From the NCBI GenBank assembly GCA_030435675.1, contig CM059621.1, positions 4,712,001-4,776,000 of the forward strand: 64,000 bases of DNA, given 5' to 3'. Below are positions 28,691 through 40,499 of this stretch, piece by piece. The notes beneath the pieces were generated by a model. The model had not been told where the DNA came from. It saw only the letters and a program-made list of their open reading frames with translations, and did no database searches. This stretch comes from Steinernema hermaphroditum (taxonomy: Eukaryota > Nematoda > Chromadorea > Rhabditida > Steinernematidae). Every line of letters begins with the position of its first letter. Positions within the stretch are counted from its first letter, which is position 1. Made by a program: the position numbers and the translations under genes.

Positions 28691-30150
28691 TGGAAGTATG
28701 TGCATTCCCTTAGCATCACATCAGACGGACCTGCATTCGCTATCGTCAAAGCGATGCACGTATTCTGGCGTCGCAATGGACACATCGCTGATGACATATA
28801 GGGCGATTATGTCCACGGAAAAATCATTCCAGTTCAACATGCTCTCCATCGAACAAACCCGTCGCGCCTTCCGCTCTGGAACCCAGAAGCAGAAGCGCCA
28901 GGCTGTACTCGACGTCCTCGAGGAAGCCGTCAAGTTGGGAGCCGAATGCGTCCGCGAGTCCACCTTCTACGACCTGATGCGCTCGTTGTCTGTGTTCTCG
29001 TCCGAAGGACCCTACAACCGGTTAGAAGGAGAAGTCGTCCGCCGTTCAGCTTCCTTCTTCCTTACGTTGTTGCCTCGTTTCGCCGAGGACTGCATCGACA
29101 GCCAAGTTTACTTCGATTTGCTCGAAGACTACGTCTCGCTTATGGACGCATTCCTCTGGGAACGTGTCGCAAAGAACAAAGCGGAGCGCAAGAACCGGGA
29201 CTTGACTAAGGAGATCGAAAAGATTAAGAGGGAGGACGACGTTCCCTATATGCTGTTGCAACAGAAAATCTATGAGGATGCCGTTGAAGGCCTGAAAGCA
29301 AAGCAGGAGGAGATGAGTCAGGCGCACGAAGACAATCAAAAGCAGGTGAAGGTACTCACATTGGAGAATGATCGTCTCAAGGAGACAGTGGCGAAAATGA
29401 CTCGTGATTCCGAAAAGAACCGTGAAGAGTGCAACGGGTTCGGAGACTCCATCCTCAACATCGTGGAAGAAAACAAGCAGCTGAAAAAGAACAAGACCGA
29501 CTCAGCTGAGTGCATCACCAACATGGTCAAAGTCATTGTTGACCTCAAAGAGACGCTCAAGGAACGCGAAGCGGAAATCGAGGAGATGAAGTCCAAGAAG
29601 ATCGAGAAATGCTCCTTTGAAGAAGAAGACCAACTCGACGAGCTTCTAAACAAGATACAAGAATTGATTAAGGTGAACGAGGGTCCGAAAGAGAAGATGA
29701 AGGATAATAATGAACAAAACGTCCAAAAGCAACTTTTTGAGGCCAAGCTTAAGCTGAAGTCCGATGAGTTGATGCGTTGTCAAATGGAATACGAGAAGTG
29801 GGCCAACGAGGCGTCGGTGAAGATCTACAATCTGGAGGAGCAGATGAAATCTTCGCAGGAGGTGCGTCAGAAGGAACGCAACCCTAGTTTCCTGTGATTA
29901 GCTCTAGTTAGATAGCTTCATCGCTTCCTACAACTGACTCCAATAGGAACACTGTGCTTGTTAAATAAATGAATATCTGCTTTGTGTTTTGATGGATAAG
30001 TGAGGTACACCCAGGAGACGCTATGCCACATGGGAGAAAAGGCAAAGCATTAGAAAATACTGATATAAATATAAATACATAAAATACTGAAATACATTAG
30101 CTTACGATGAGACAGTCTTAGCAAGCTTGAACAGGTTGTAGGCGCTCATA
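28691..30150 (+). repeat. Left arm of 1.4 kb inverted gene duplication
   Basis: Matches 34312-35723 on the opposite strand, over the whole coiled-coil gene plus about 85 bp upstream and 250 bp downstream. Differences are scattered substitutions, an indel of about 10 nt just before the ATG, and a small AT-rich insertion near 30061-30100 in this arm only. The right edge coincides with the start of the foldback element at 30151. Confidence 0.9.
28776..29897 (+). CDS. Coiled-coil protein, 373 aa (copy A)
   Basis: No named family recognised. Intronless. Residues about 20-135 form an alpha-helical head ('RRAFRSGTQKQKRQAVLDVL', 'FYDLMRSLSVFSSEG', 'DSQVYFDLLEDYVSLMDAFL'), followed by coiled coil from about 150 to 365 with 'WANEASVKIYNLEE' near the end. 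No signal peptide, membrane helix or catalytic motif. I chose the ATG at 28776 (MDTSLMTYRA) because copy B shares it, whereas an indel of about 10 nt upstream puts the earlier ATG out of register between copies. AATAAA at about 29965 is a likely poly(A) signal. Copy B (34523-35644) differs at roughly a dozen residues and converges on this gene. Confidence 0.8.
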   Translation: MDTSLMTYRAIMSTEKSFQFNMLSIEQTRRAFRSGTQKQKRQAVLDVLEEAVKLGAECVRESTFYDLMRSLSVFSSEGPYNRLEGEVVRRSASFFLTLLPRFAEDCIDSQVYFDLLEDYVSLMDAFLWERVAKNKAERKNRDLTKEIEKIKREDDVPYMLLQQKIYEDAVEGLKAKQEEMSQAHEDNQKQVKVLTLENDRLKETVAKMTRDSEKNREECNGFGDSILNIVEENKQLKKNKTDSAECITNMVKVIVDLKETLKEREAEIEEMKSKKIEKCSFEEEDQLDELLNKIQELIKVNEGPKEKMKDNNEQNVQKQLFEAKLKLKSDELMRCQMEYEKWANEASVKIYNLEEQMKSSQEVRQKERNPSFL

Positions 30151-30801
30151 TCAACTGACCATCATAGTCTCAAACACGTTATCAGCAATCAAAGCTTTTC
30201 ACGTGATATTGCAGGTTGAAGAATCTGTGTTGTATTTCGATCGTCGATGTTCTGAAGCTGATAAGGATTAATTTTTCCCATCCACAGAGCATGTTGGCAA
30301 ACAACAAATCACCTTATGATTTTTCCGTCCATGGCTTTCTGATTATCTGATTAATTGTGATGTGTGGTCTTTATTTCCTTTTCGACCATAAATATATATT
30401 GGGTTTTCTGATTATCTGATTATAAAGTTGAAAATGGCGCTTTTAAAAATGAATCTTTATTGCCGCAAAGGCATAGATTTAACTAAGGTTGACTATAGCT
30501 TAGAGGTTGCTCTATCACATGCTTTATCCTCTACCCCTCTTTATCCCCTATTAGGCAACCTCTAAGCTTGAATACACCCAGTGAAATCTGTGCCTTTGCG
30601 GCAATAAAGATTGAAAGCCATGGACGGAAAAATCATAAGGTGATTTATTGTTTGCCAACATGCTCTTTGGATGGGAAAAATTAATCCTTATCAGCTTCAG
30701 AACATCGACGATCGAAATACAACACAGATTATTCAACCTGCAATATCACGTGAAAGGCATTAATTACTGATAACGTGTTTGAGACTATGATAGTCAGTTG
30801 A
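30151..30801. mobile_element. Foldback (MITE-like) element
   Basis: About 650 bp with long terminal inverted repeats: 30151-30355 reappears inverted at about 30600-30801, beginning TCAACTGACCATCATAGTCT and ending with its near-complement. An inner inverted pair around 'CTTTATTGCCGCAAAGGCA' (30455-30480 and 30590-30612) continues the hairpin. It encodes nothing. No clear target duplication is visible. It lies between copy A of the coiled-coil gene and the promoter of the vWA/lectin gene. Confidence 0.8.
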
Positions 30802-30854
30802 AGCCGAGTGTACATAAAAGGCGCGCTGAGCCCTCATCGGTTGCCAGCGCCACG

Positions 30855-33800
30855 ATGTGGAAGCTTCGTCATCTGCAACTTCTGCTCGTTCAGAGCGTCG
30901 TCCTGTCAGGTATATGTTTGCATATTTACTTGTTAGCATCTAGTGTATAAGCGCCAGCGCTTCTGATACCATGCTGTCTTTTTGTGTCTTTTAATTATGA
31001 ACGAATTCTGATTTTTCCGACATGAACAATCACTTTGAAATTTAGGTCATCACACAGTGTTGGGTCATATCTTCCACCTTCAAGAGATATTCAAATTTAT
31101 ATCCAGTTCTGTAGCATATGTAGCAGTAAAGACAAAATAAAACTCGAGATTCACAGCGTTTTTAAGCCAACTTAAACAGCGTAAAAATACGTAAAAGCCA
31201 TCCTCTTATATTATAGCGCCCATCCGGCACCTCGCTGTCATCGTCGAGAGCACTCCCGCGATCGGATTGCTCGACTTCGAAGCTGTAACAACTGTTCTAA
31301 TTTTCCACCCTGTATAAAGCTCTTTAGACTAAGAACTCTGCGGTGAGCATCGCTGAAGTGATTGGGAATGGCACATCAGATTTCCAAGTGGCTCTCCTCG
31401 GTACAAATCATCATCCAAACAGATGGATCCCACTGAAGGACTTGCGACAAGAAGCGACAAAGGTGAACTACACCGGCGAGGAAATATTCGAACCAGGAAG
31501 GTATTCGAAATTTTCATATAATTTAAATTGCGGTCCTCAGCGATTTCGAGTCATTAGAAAGTTTCGTTTTGTGTGCCTAATGTATCAGCTCTTCAAAATT
31601 CTCAACCACTGTTTATTAAATCTCCGGATTCCCGCCGAACAGCACTACCGACACGTTCTTCTCTTCGCCTTTTGCCCTCAAAATGTTTATCTCGGGATCT
31701 TTCTAACAAAACTACTGAATGGGTACTAAATTTGCAACAGCTATTCATCCTGATAAATGAACCCTATCAATACCAGGGGACGAATTCGACACTGAAAAAA
31801 TTCTTAAATGGCTTTTTGGTAAAAATCGACCATTTTCATGATTAGTTCTTTGACTTGATTTTGCCTTATTTTTTATGGGACATGTGGATAAATAGTATTT
31901 AATATGATCTCAAGAAAAATTAGCTAGAAAAACCGATAATCACGAGTTAAGAAAAAAGGAAATTTGGACCAAACGCATCGCTTTTTTTAAACCAAATTTT
32001 TTTAAACCGTTTTTAAATTATTAAAATTTTAAACCGTAGAATATATAAATTAAAAAGTTATTCTACGGTTTAAAAAAATTTCGTAAACTGCGATAAAACA
32101 TTCTCCTTTGTTTAATTGCAGACGGAACCAAAAAACGATAGCAAATCTCAAGGGCTCATTAATTTTTTCTTCACCAGTTTCAGAATAGTGAGTCGGTTTG
32201 AATTTAATTCTAAACAAACTGGCCGGGGCAAGTTTGCCGCAGGGTATCCTCATAAAACTTGTTTTCTAACGTAAATACCGAATTTTTGCAGAATCATCGT
32301 CGATAATGGCGCGTTGTTTACGAATGTTGACGATGGCCTTCTCATGATTGTTACTTTGGAGGACTTGCTCTGTGAACCCAACACCGAAAATGTCCTATGC
32401 CGCCAGATAAGCATTCTAAAACAACGAGGATGGACTATTTCCACAGTATCGCTGCAATTCAAAGAGACCGGCAAGCGATTAGCAGTTTCGAATATTGCCT
32501 CAGAGGGAGCTGCTTTCGTGATGAATCGTCACATCTTCCAGGAAGTGAAGAGCTTCACCAGCGCGAGCAAATCCCAAAAGAACGAAGTGAGCCGGTCATC
32601 CACGAGTATCCCGTCCATTCCAACTTCCAACCTTTCCGTTGTTTACAATGGCGACAATCCGTGTAGTCCGGATATATCAAAGATCGCGTTAGATGTTGTT
32701 ATTATTCTCGACAACAGCGCCGAAGTTGGTAACCTATCGTTTACCGCGGTACAGCGATACATGTCTCCAGATATGACATTTTGTGTTTAGTTGAAGAAGA
32801 GCTTGGTTGGAGTGTTGGAGGGTCTACAAGTAGGTCAGGACAACGATCAGTCCGCCATCGCAATGATAACGATTGGAAAGAAGGCGGAATTACGGTACAA
32901 CTTCGACTCCTTTCACTACACAAAAGAAGCAATGGACGCCCTTGCTAGCCTCCCCTTCGGTGGTGACGAAGCGGTCGACATCAGTGGGTATGTGTCATAG
33001 TACCAAAATTAGTGGTGCCTTAAAACTTTCAGTGGACTCACGTTGACCATCAATCTGGTTACGGCACGACGAAACCGCACAAACAATCACCGACCGGTCC
33101 TCGTCATTCTAGCGAGTTCGGGAGTGGCTCCTTGCCCCGAGATGCCGGCCGGCATTGACAACGAGTGTCAAGCTGCCGCGAAACTCAAGAACATGAACGT
33201 TCGAGTTGGTACAGTCAACCTCGATTTCCACAGCACGGGGCCGGCCGACATTGGCCATTTGGCTTATTCGAAGTGCTATCAGTTCAAAAACAACCGACTT
33301 CTGGGGTTCAATCTGCAACAGTCGTTGATAACAACAAATTGTTATTGCGAGGGAGGCTATAGCCAATTTCACATAGGAGAATGTTCACCCTCATCATCAT
33401 GCATCCGTATCATCCAGACAGCGGACTTTTATTCTTCTGCGGCGACGACATGTCGAACCTTCGGAGCAAGACTCGTCAGCATCTGGTCTGCCGCCAAAAG
33501 CAACTATGTGTCGAGTATGTGCTTCAGGTGTACTTTTTTATGCTGTAAATCTGCTAATTGCAGGCTTGGCAACGATCCTGACGAATCGTCCGTGCTGATA
33601 GGACTGAATGTATTCTTCTCGTCTCACTACGGTACTTTTGGAGAGTGGGACAGTGGCCAGTCGGTGAGAGTTTATCAAAATGTTAATGAAAGCGAACAAA
33701 TTTTTTAGTTCCGTCCAGACGTCTTCTCAAACTTCGACGCGATTCCCACTCAACGGTGTGTTATTCTTCGTGCTCCAGGAGAAACTTGGCATACAGTGGC

Positions 33801-33876
33801 TTGCACCGGCGAGACCAACGCCTTTTATTACGTATGTGAAAAGTTGAGCCACGGCGGAGTTGATCCTCTGGCCTGA
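30855..33876 (+). CDS. Secreted vWA plus C-type-lectin domain protein
   Basis: Exons read as 30855-30909, 31217-31284, 31328-31500, 32292-32748, 32791-32987, 33033-33527, 33564-33663 and 33709-33876, all in frame, for 570 aa. Signal peptide MWKLRHLQLLLVQSVVLSA. After a unique N-terminal region (to about residue 235) comes a von Willebrand A domain: 'LDVVIILDNSAEVG' (a DxSxx-like metal site, here DNSAE), 'GLTLTINLVTARRN', 'PVLVILASSGVAP'. Then a C-type lectin-like domain near 430-565: 'ATTCRTFGARLVSIWSAAK', 'VLIGLNV', 'GEWDSGQSV', 'CVILRAPGETWHTVACTGE', 'YVCEK'. This two-domain layout is common in nematode clec proteins, many linked to gut or immune responses. A TATA-like CATAAAAGG lies at about 30813. 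Exon 3 is followed by a 791 nt AT-rich intron. Confidence 0.85.
32021..32081. repeat. Hairpin in the vWA/lectin gene intron
   Basis: Arms AAACCGTAGAATA and TATTCTACGGTTT-like (TTATTCTACGGTTT) are separated by about 15 nt, extended by A/T-rich pairing. A further AAACCG half copy lies just upstream. It is probably a tiny transposon-derived palindrome. No function seen. Confidence 0.6.
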
Positions 33877-34311
33877 CGTTTCTTCGTCATTCATCCGTTT
33901 CATTGTATTTTATATTTTGTAATGGCTGTATTGTAATGCAGTAACGTTCGTGATAAATGCATGCTTATTTGTTTAGTTTCTGAAATTTATATGCACTCAG
34001 CATAGCTAGTACACCTCGGTAAACCTCATCTAGATGGGCAGCACTACGTGCAACCGAGTGGAATCGGGCTGTGATGCTGACTTTTGCTAGACGGTGGAAC
34101 TACGTCTTAGGTGTTCCTTCTGGGAGACATGGGAGGGCGATCATTGAGCGAAGAACGATGTCCAAGAACGACCGTCCACTCAAATATAAACTAAAGAATC
34201 ACGCGAGAATTAGGAGTTAGGATGAAGGAGACGGAGAAAAGCTGTTCGTGACAAAAAGTATCTGAAAAAAAGCCCCTTGTTGCAATTTATCAACATTGTG
34301 TCTTCATGGAG
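33877..34311. repeat. Short intergenic stretch with a dispersed-repeat fragment
   Basis: About 34020-34200 resembles the dispersed repeat at 47820-47900, 48130-48240, 55740-55830 and 62790-62890 ('acggtggaactac', 'ttctgggag', 'gcgatcattg', then 'aacgaccg' near the end). Divergent. No coding frame. Confidence 0.5.
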
Positions 34312-35723
34312 CGCCAACAACCTGTTCAAGCTTGTTAAGACTGTCTCATCGTAAGTTCAGTATTTTCTAATGCTTTGCCTTTTCTCCCATGTGGCATAGC
34401 CTCTCCTGGATGTACCTCACTTATCCATCAAAACACAAAGCAGATATTCATTTATTTAACAAGCACAGTGTTCCTATTGGAGTCAGTTGTAGGAAGCGAT
34501 GAAGCTATCTAACTAGAGCTAATCACAGGAAACTAGGGTTGCGTTCCTTCTGACGCACCTCCTGCGAAGATTTCATCTGCTCCTCCAGATTGTAGATCTT
34601 CACCGACGCCTCGTTGGCCCACTTCTCGTATTCCATTTGACAACGCATCAACTCATCGGACTTCAGCTTAAGCTTGGCCTCAAAAAGTTGCTTTTGGACG
34701 TTTTGTTCATTATTATCCTTCATCTTCTCTTTCGGACCCTCGTTCACCTTAATCAATTCTTGTATCTTGTTTAGAAGCTCGTCGAGTTGGTCTTCTTCTT
34801 CAAAGGAGCATTTCTCGATCTTCTTGGACTTCATCTCCTCGATTTCCGCTTCGCGTTCCTTGAGCGTCTCTTTGAGGTCAACAATGACTTTGACCATGTT
34901 GGTGATGCACTCAGCTGAGTCGGCCTTGTTCTTTTTCAGCTGCTTGTTTTCTTCCACGATGTTGAGGATGGAGTCTTCGAACCCGTTGCAGTCTTCATGG
35001 TTCTTTTCGGAATCCCGAGTCATTTTCGCCACTGTCTCCTTGAGACGATCATTCTCCAATGTGAGAACCTTCACCTGCTTTTGATTGTCTTCGTGCGCCT
35101 GACTCATCTCCTTCTGCTTCGCTTTCAGGCCTTCAACGGCATCCTCATAGATTTTCTGTTGCAACAGCATGTAGGGAACGTCGTCCTCCCTCTTGATCTT
35201 TTCGATCTCCTTAGTCAAGTCCCGATTCTTGCGCTCCGCTTTGTTCTTTGCGACACGTTCCCAGAGGAATGCGTCCATAAGCGAGACGTAGTCTTCGAGC
35301 AAATCGAAGTAAACTTGGCTGTCGATGCAGTCCTCGGCGAAACGAGGCAACAACGTAAGGAAGAAGGAAGCCGAACGGCGGACGACTTCTCCTTCCAACC
35401 GGTTGTAGGGTCCTTCGGACGAGAACACAGACAACGAGCGCATCAGGTCGTAGAAGGTGGACTCGCGGACGCATTTGGCTCCCAACTTGACGGCTTCCTC
35501 GAGGACGTCGAGTACAGCCTGGCGCTTCTGCTTCTGGGTTCCAGAGCGGAAGGCGCGACGGGTTTGTTCGACGGAGAGCATGTTGAACTGAAATGATTTA
35601 TCTGTGGACATAATCGCCCTATATGTCATCGGCGATGTGTCCATTGCGATGCGCATCGCTTTGAGGATAGCGAATGCAGTTCCGTCTGATGTGATGCTAA
35701 CGGATCGCACATACTTTCGAGAA
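34312..35723 (-). repeat. Right arm of 1.4 kb inverted gene duplication
   Basis: Inverted counterpart of 28691-30150. Identity is high in coding and flanking DNA alike, so the duplication is recent. This arm lacks the AT-rich insertion near the 3' end and has no foldback element at its inner edge. Confidence 0.9.
34523..35644 (-). CDS. Coiled-coil protein, 373 aa (copy B)
   Basis: Paralogue of copy A (28776-29897): same length, no introns, helical head then coiled coil with 'WANEASVKIYNLEE'. Differences include L to P near residue 5, E to D in STEKS/STDKS, E to K in AECVR/AKCVR, and NREECNGFGDS versus NHEDCNGFEDS. Both copies remain open over all 373 codons. That is expected of a recent duplication, whether or not both are used. 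Function unknown. Confidence 0.8.
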   Translation of the reverse strand: MDTSPMTYRAIMSTDKSFQFNMLSVEQTRRAFRSGTQKQKRQAVLDVLEEAVKLGAKCVRESTFYDLMRSLSVFSSEGPYNRLEGEVVRRSASFFLTLLPRFAEDCIDSQVYFDLLEDYVSLMDAFLWERVAKNKAERKNRDLTKEIEKIKREDDVPYMLLQQKIYEDAVEGLKAKQKEMSQAHEDNQKQVKVLTLENDRLKETVAKMTRDSEKNHEDCNGFEDSILNIVEENKQLKKNKADSAECITNMVKVIVDLKETLKEREAEIEEMKSKKIEKCSFEEEDQLDELLNKIQELIKVNEGPKEKMKDNNEQNVQKQLFEAKLKLKSDELMRCQMEYEKWANEASVKIYNLEEQMKSSQEVRQKERNPSFL

Positions 35724-38390
35724 CACTACTATCTGTTACAGATGTTTCCATCCGCAAGGTAAGTCTTCAATCTGAATCGGCTAAAAAGTTTCAGCAAAAA
35801 TGATTTCTGATCCCACAGAATATAAAATTATAAATCTGATGACGACCAGCGTGGATGGGTTGCTAATAACCGTGACTTTATTGAATTGCGCATGTTCCGA
35901 ACAATGAAGCGCCGCAGCTGACCGGAGAGGTCTATTGAAAAGGATTCATATCGAAGACGTCAAAGATGAGGCGAGCATGTGAGCATTTCAATTCATTTTC
36001 GTATTTATGGTTCGTGCATAGCGACAAGCTCAGTCAGCTATGAAATTTTGCGAAAGGGTCGCGTGCTTGTTGGTACATGCAGATACAAATTTCGCTTTTC
36101 GGAAGTCGTCATCGGCCGGTGCTGATCTTTTAAAATCGCGTTCTCAACGATGTTCAGTGTTCAATGTTCAAACGATTGGAAAGCAGTCGGTTGCGCATGT
36201 TGGAGTGCGCTTGATTTAAAAAGCCAATGTATCAATTCTATTGAAGTTGAAAAGTTGTTGCCGTTGTTGTAATTAAGTTTTGGTTTTGGGGCCACTTATT
36301 AGTTTTGGGGCCACTTATTACTCAATGTCCTAATTTACCCGCGCCACTCAAGCCAAAACTGACTGCTATTTCGAACTCTGGGTCACCGAAACGAAGATGA
36401 CTCTCCGTTCCGTTCGCTATGCCCCACCGTCGTGCCTCGATCGCATTCAGCTCTTCATCGCTCAGGTTCGGGATCGCAGCTCACAACCCCGATGCAGTGC
36501 TCTGCGCCGAAACCAGAAGAAGACCGATAACTACAGTGTGATACTGTGCCTTTTTTGCTTATAGGACGCTCTGTTCGGCGTAATGATATTGATTCGGGAC
36601 CATAAAGCGGCAGGTTCTCCTGCACAACCGTTCGTTCATGAAATTAAGCGAAGTTGCCCCATATGACTTCTGAGTTTCAAGTTTCACACAGCGCTGGCCT
36701 AGACTTGATTTCGAACTCGTCGATATCTCTGGTTTTTATGGTCCGGCATGCGAGAATCCAATGAGCAACAAGGGCAACTAGGTAAAATGTGTTCTACTCA
36801 AGTATCTGGGTTTCAGCAAGGCCTGAGATCTATCTCAGACACTGTTGTTTGGTCGGAAAGGTGGAGAAAACCTTTGACCTTCGATATGTGAGAAAAACGT
36901 AACTGTTCACACGGGCAAGAGCTGGTTCATCAGAATATGTTAAAAGCTGTTGGAAACTTAACAATTCAGTCGTTAGCGTTGAATAGAGAGACGTATTCGT
37001 TCACGAAATTTCAAATTTGTTTTTACAATTCCCAATCTAGGTAGCATTTTCCAGCAAGCTGAGATGATTCACGTGCACCTTGAACAGAAGAACCAATTTT
37101 GTATATACATATTAGCCTGGTTTCTCCAACTTCTACCAAATTGTGGGAATCGCTTTTCCAAACAATCCCACGCATACGTGCATTTCCCACATAGTCGATT
37201 ATTTTATTTTGTAGACGGTTGACCAGAGCAAAAAGTGCCTCCCCCGTTTTTACGTAAATATTGCTGTTTGATCTTACTGCTCAGCCGATGTGGTCACTCC
37301 CTGAAGCTAAGTGGGTCTTGACTCCCGCATTTCCCATTTCCCCGAGTCCCAGTCCCGACACGTCACGAGGGAGACGCTATTCTTGGTCGCCATTGAGTGC
37401 CATTTTGCGTTAATTAAGTTATAACTTTGTTAGACGTAAATTTACAGAGATAAAGTCATTTTATGAGCACTTTTTTACATGTGTCTTTTGCATAACTTCG
37501 AACGTCATTCTTGGCCGTCGTTGGTGGCGCAATGATCTCCTCGGCTCCCAGAAGGCCTGGAACATTAGGAAGCTGCAGTAGAAGACAATAGAAGACATTC
37601 ACCATCACCCGACTACACCTGCGTGAATGCGATCATGGCTTCCACTTCGCGCGCTGTTCCTGTACAACCTCTGTATGCCACCGGAATCAGCTCTCCAATG
37701 CCCGCGCAAGCTATTAGGGTTATCGCCTTTGAGTGGACATAAAGAGTGTCCTGCGCCAAAGTCAGACGAAGATCAACGATTACGGTGTGATACTGTGTGC
37801 CTATGGCGTGCTGCACGGCGTACTGTTTTTGTTTCGAATAACGGATAAAGCGAAAGATTATCATAAAGTTATCTTGGATATAAACTTATTGTCGGAGATT
37901 GCTCTACTAAGCCGACCGTCGCTGTTATTATGTTTATTCCTATCTGATGATCTTGCGACACCGCCAGAGATCAACGGCATGAAAGACAGACAAGAGTACA
38001 CCAGATGTTCTCGTCTTTCGACATACGGTATGCGATGCTGGTCGAGATTAGAGACAATTCGCGACTGATAACAGACCATCTTGTAGTCCTTGGGCATTAT
38101 TAACTCAAAAAGAAAGGTTTTCCAAGAATAACAATGATCTCTTTTCCAAGAATCAATCTCAAGGGCGGAAGCAATGCTCACGTTTTTATCGTACAACAGA
38201 AGATGTCCTCCGAACGACCTCTAATCCCTCGAGTTTAATCCCTGGCGCTTTGATTGTGTTTTGCCTTAAGAACGTTCGTTGTCTTTTGGTTACATTCACA
38301 TTCCCGTCGGAACGAGGATACTGTCAGTGCCATATAAAATACTTGATCGACTTCATTTCAGCTTATTGTATTGAAATCATCTTCGTCGTC
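35724..38390. other. Repeat-bearing intergenic DNA
   Basis: No gene seen. A tandem 'ttagttttggggccacttat' pair lies at about 36280-36318. About 36400-36600 and 37690-37850 resemble part of the repeat at 55940-56160 ('cgttccgttcgct', 'aaaccagaagaa', 'acggtgtgatactgtg'). About 37505-37580 is another copy of the dispersed 'cagaaggcctggaaca' repeat. Frames in 37.6-38.2 kb are short and overlapping. Confidence 0.5.
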
Positions 38391-39580
38391 ATGTTGATCA
38401 ACGAGCAGTATCTGACCGTTCCTCAAGTGCTTACATTTGGGAAGGTTGGATCGATTGCCGTCATGTGCACGATGATCTTCGGCACGTTTGGCAATTCGGC
38501 TCTTCTCTATGTGACCCTTCGGTAGGCAGTTTGATTTCAGAAAAAACTGTGTTGTGCTGTGGGTTCTGATATCGATGCAATCTCCTCTTCGGAGTCGTAT
38601 CTGATCAAAGCAATTCACCTGTAGGTCACCGAACCTTCGCGGCTCATGTTCGAACCTCATCGCCCTACAAGCGCTCGCCGATATCATCACCGCCTGTGGC
38701 CATCCGATCTTCTTCTACCTCAGCTGGACAGAGCAGCTCGTCTCCTTCCGCACCTGCTTTTGGCTTCAATTCATCCCTTGTTCCGGGATGAACTGGTCCA
38801 CCGCAGTCATCATGTTCATCGGCTTGGATCGTCTCCTTTGTGTCCGCCATCCCACTTGGTATTCTGTAGTCAACAAAAAGCGCTACTTCCTCACCATCTG
38901 CGGCATCTGCTTACTTTTTGACTGTACCATAAAAATGGTCACCTATTTCACGATCGAAGATCAGATGACCGTTTGTGTCATCGCCGAGGCCTACAGTGGA
39001 ATCGGAAGATTCGCTTTTGTTGGCTCACAAGTGGCTCTTAATATTTTGGTCATTGTTGTGTACCAGAAATTGAGGAGCGCCATGATGGAAGCGAAGAGAA
39101 TGAGTAAGTGGAAGCTGTGATGCCACACAGAACGATTTTAAGGTCGACTTGGAAATAAGGAAACTGCAAAAGTCTACCGGGCTGTGAATACCGTGATGAT
39201 CTGCTATATTCTTGGATGGCTTACTACGATGGTCTCTCTCGGAGTGACTATGCTGTTCACCTTGGAGTAAGCGGTCCTCCCTGCATTTTCAGCCCATATA
39301 ACTTATATTTTAGCGTCTTTGTCACTGTGGCCGTAGAATCAGTCGTCGGAGTTTTTGCCAACATCAACCTCGCCTGCCCACTAGTGGTCTACTACTACCG
39401 TAGCTCGCTGTATAGGAACGAGATCTGCAGAGTCTTCGGATTCGTCAAGAACCGCATTCATGGCCAGACTAACTCGGTTCAGCCTCTTCCGCAGTCTTTG
39501 AGGGTAAATACATGGAATGAGTGCGTTAAGCAGGAATGTTGTAGATTTCGACCAGTGGCAACTCATTCAATCAGAACTGA
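38391..39580 (+). CDS. SRSX-class seven-transmembrane receptor
   Basis: Serpentine receptor of the srsx group, rhodopsin-like nematode chemoreceptors. Exons about 38391-38521, 38625-39102, 39143-39267, 39314-39502 and 39545-39580, in frame, about 319 aa. TM1 'VGSIAVMCTMIFGTFGNSAL' carries the GN motif. TM2 follows 'SPNLRGSCSNLIALQALADI'. TM3 ends in 'IGLDRLLCVRHP', the DRY-equivalent. TM6 contains 'MICYILGWLTTM', and TM7 'NINLACPLVVYYYRSSLYRN'. The short C-terminal tail ends ISTSGNSFNQN. No stops or frameshifts were seen, so the gene is probably functional in sensory neurons. It is unrelated in sequence to the srh/sri-type receptors at 48-60 kb. Confidence 0.85.
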
Positions 39581-40181
39581 AAGGAGGCACTGGTCAGGCC
39601 AGAGAGAAGACCAGCTGAAACTCACATATTATCCATCGTTATGTAGCACCTGTGCTTCCCTTTCGATCAGCAACTCGATTATGTTATATTTCCCTATGTG
39701 CAATCTTTTTGTGCCAAGTTCACAAGCACCTCCGTCACCGCTGTTGTATTCACAACAAGTAACATAAGTTTGTAATTTCCATGCTACTCCAGTCCGCTAG
39801 CAAAGTATTACCTCGCACAATGCATCATTTATGCGATGTTAATGAAAAAGAAAACGGCAATTTCGATGTGAATCACGGCGTCAATGACGTCGAATTTATG
39901 AATTTTACATTATATACCTCCGATGACCACCTGTATCTTTGTGTATGCTTCTGTGCTAGTGAGTATCGTCGTAGTAAAAGCACTGAATTAAGAGATCGTG
40001 TACCAGTATTTTGGTGATTTCTTGTGGAAGTGGAGTGTTATAAGTACAGATACAATCCAGTACAGCGACAGTCACAATTACCACAAGAAGCCAATCTAGA
40101 GCATCTTGTCATTAGAGGGTGTATTACGCAAAGTTCCGCTATAGAAAAACAGCTTCCAGACCGGCATTTGACACAGGAAGC
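39581..40181. other. Intergenic DNA ending in the repeat hit by the retrotransposon
   Basis: 39600-40020 has no recognised feature. About 40030-40181 is the left part of a repeat whose inverted paralogue lies at about 55045-55180. The retrotransposon interrupts it at 40181/40182. Confidence 0.6.
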
Positions 40182-40486
40182 TATCGCCGAGAGCGATTCC
40201 AAACCGACCTGAAGGGGCGTTATGTACGAACATCTGACATATCTAGTTAGTCAAATGATTGGGTCCCGCCGCGATCCTTGCAGACGACCGTAGCGGGTGC
40301 ACTGCGCGCCGCTGCGATTAAGCCGTTTAGGCTTTTGTTTCAACTTCTCATCCTTGTTATTTGTTATCGTGTTGTTAACGTGTTTGTTTATATAAAGTTT
40401 AATTACCCAAGTTTGAGGTGAATTATCCAAGTCCCGCGTGGCCGTTTGGTAGTGACAGAACCAGACGAGGCGAGCCCTCTGCTATA
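40182..40486 (+). repeat. 5' LTR of BEL/Pao element
   Basis: 305 bp, TATCGCC...CTATA, identical to 43902-44206 except G at 40481 versus A at 44201. It contains TTATATAAAG at 40388-40397, a likely TATA box for element transcription. The ends are not the usual TG...CA but are fixed by the flanking 5 bp duplication. Confidence 0.95.
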
Positions 40487-40499
40487 TGGTGCATCGGCC
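40487..40499 (+). other. Primer-binding site, tRNA-Gly type
   Basis: TGGTGCATCGGCC directly follows the left LTR. It complements the CCA end and acceptor arm of nematode tRNA-Gly (GCC) as I recall that tRNA. Confidence 0.75.

Noticed and set aside
34674..35596. Plus-strand frames of 136 and 199 codons, and the matching minus-strand frame at 29336-29746
   Set aside because: Antisense shadows of the duplicated coiled-coil genes; repeated at both copies only because the DNA is duplicated.
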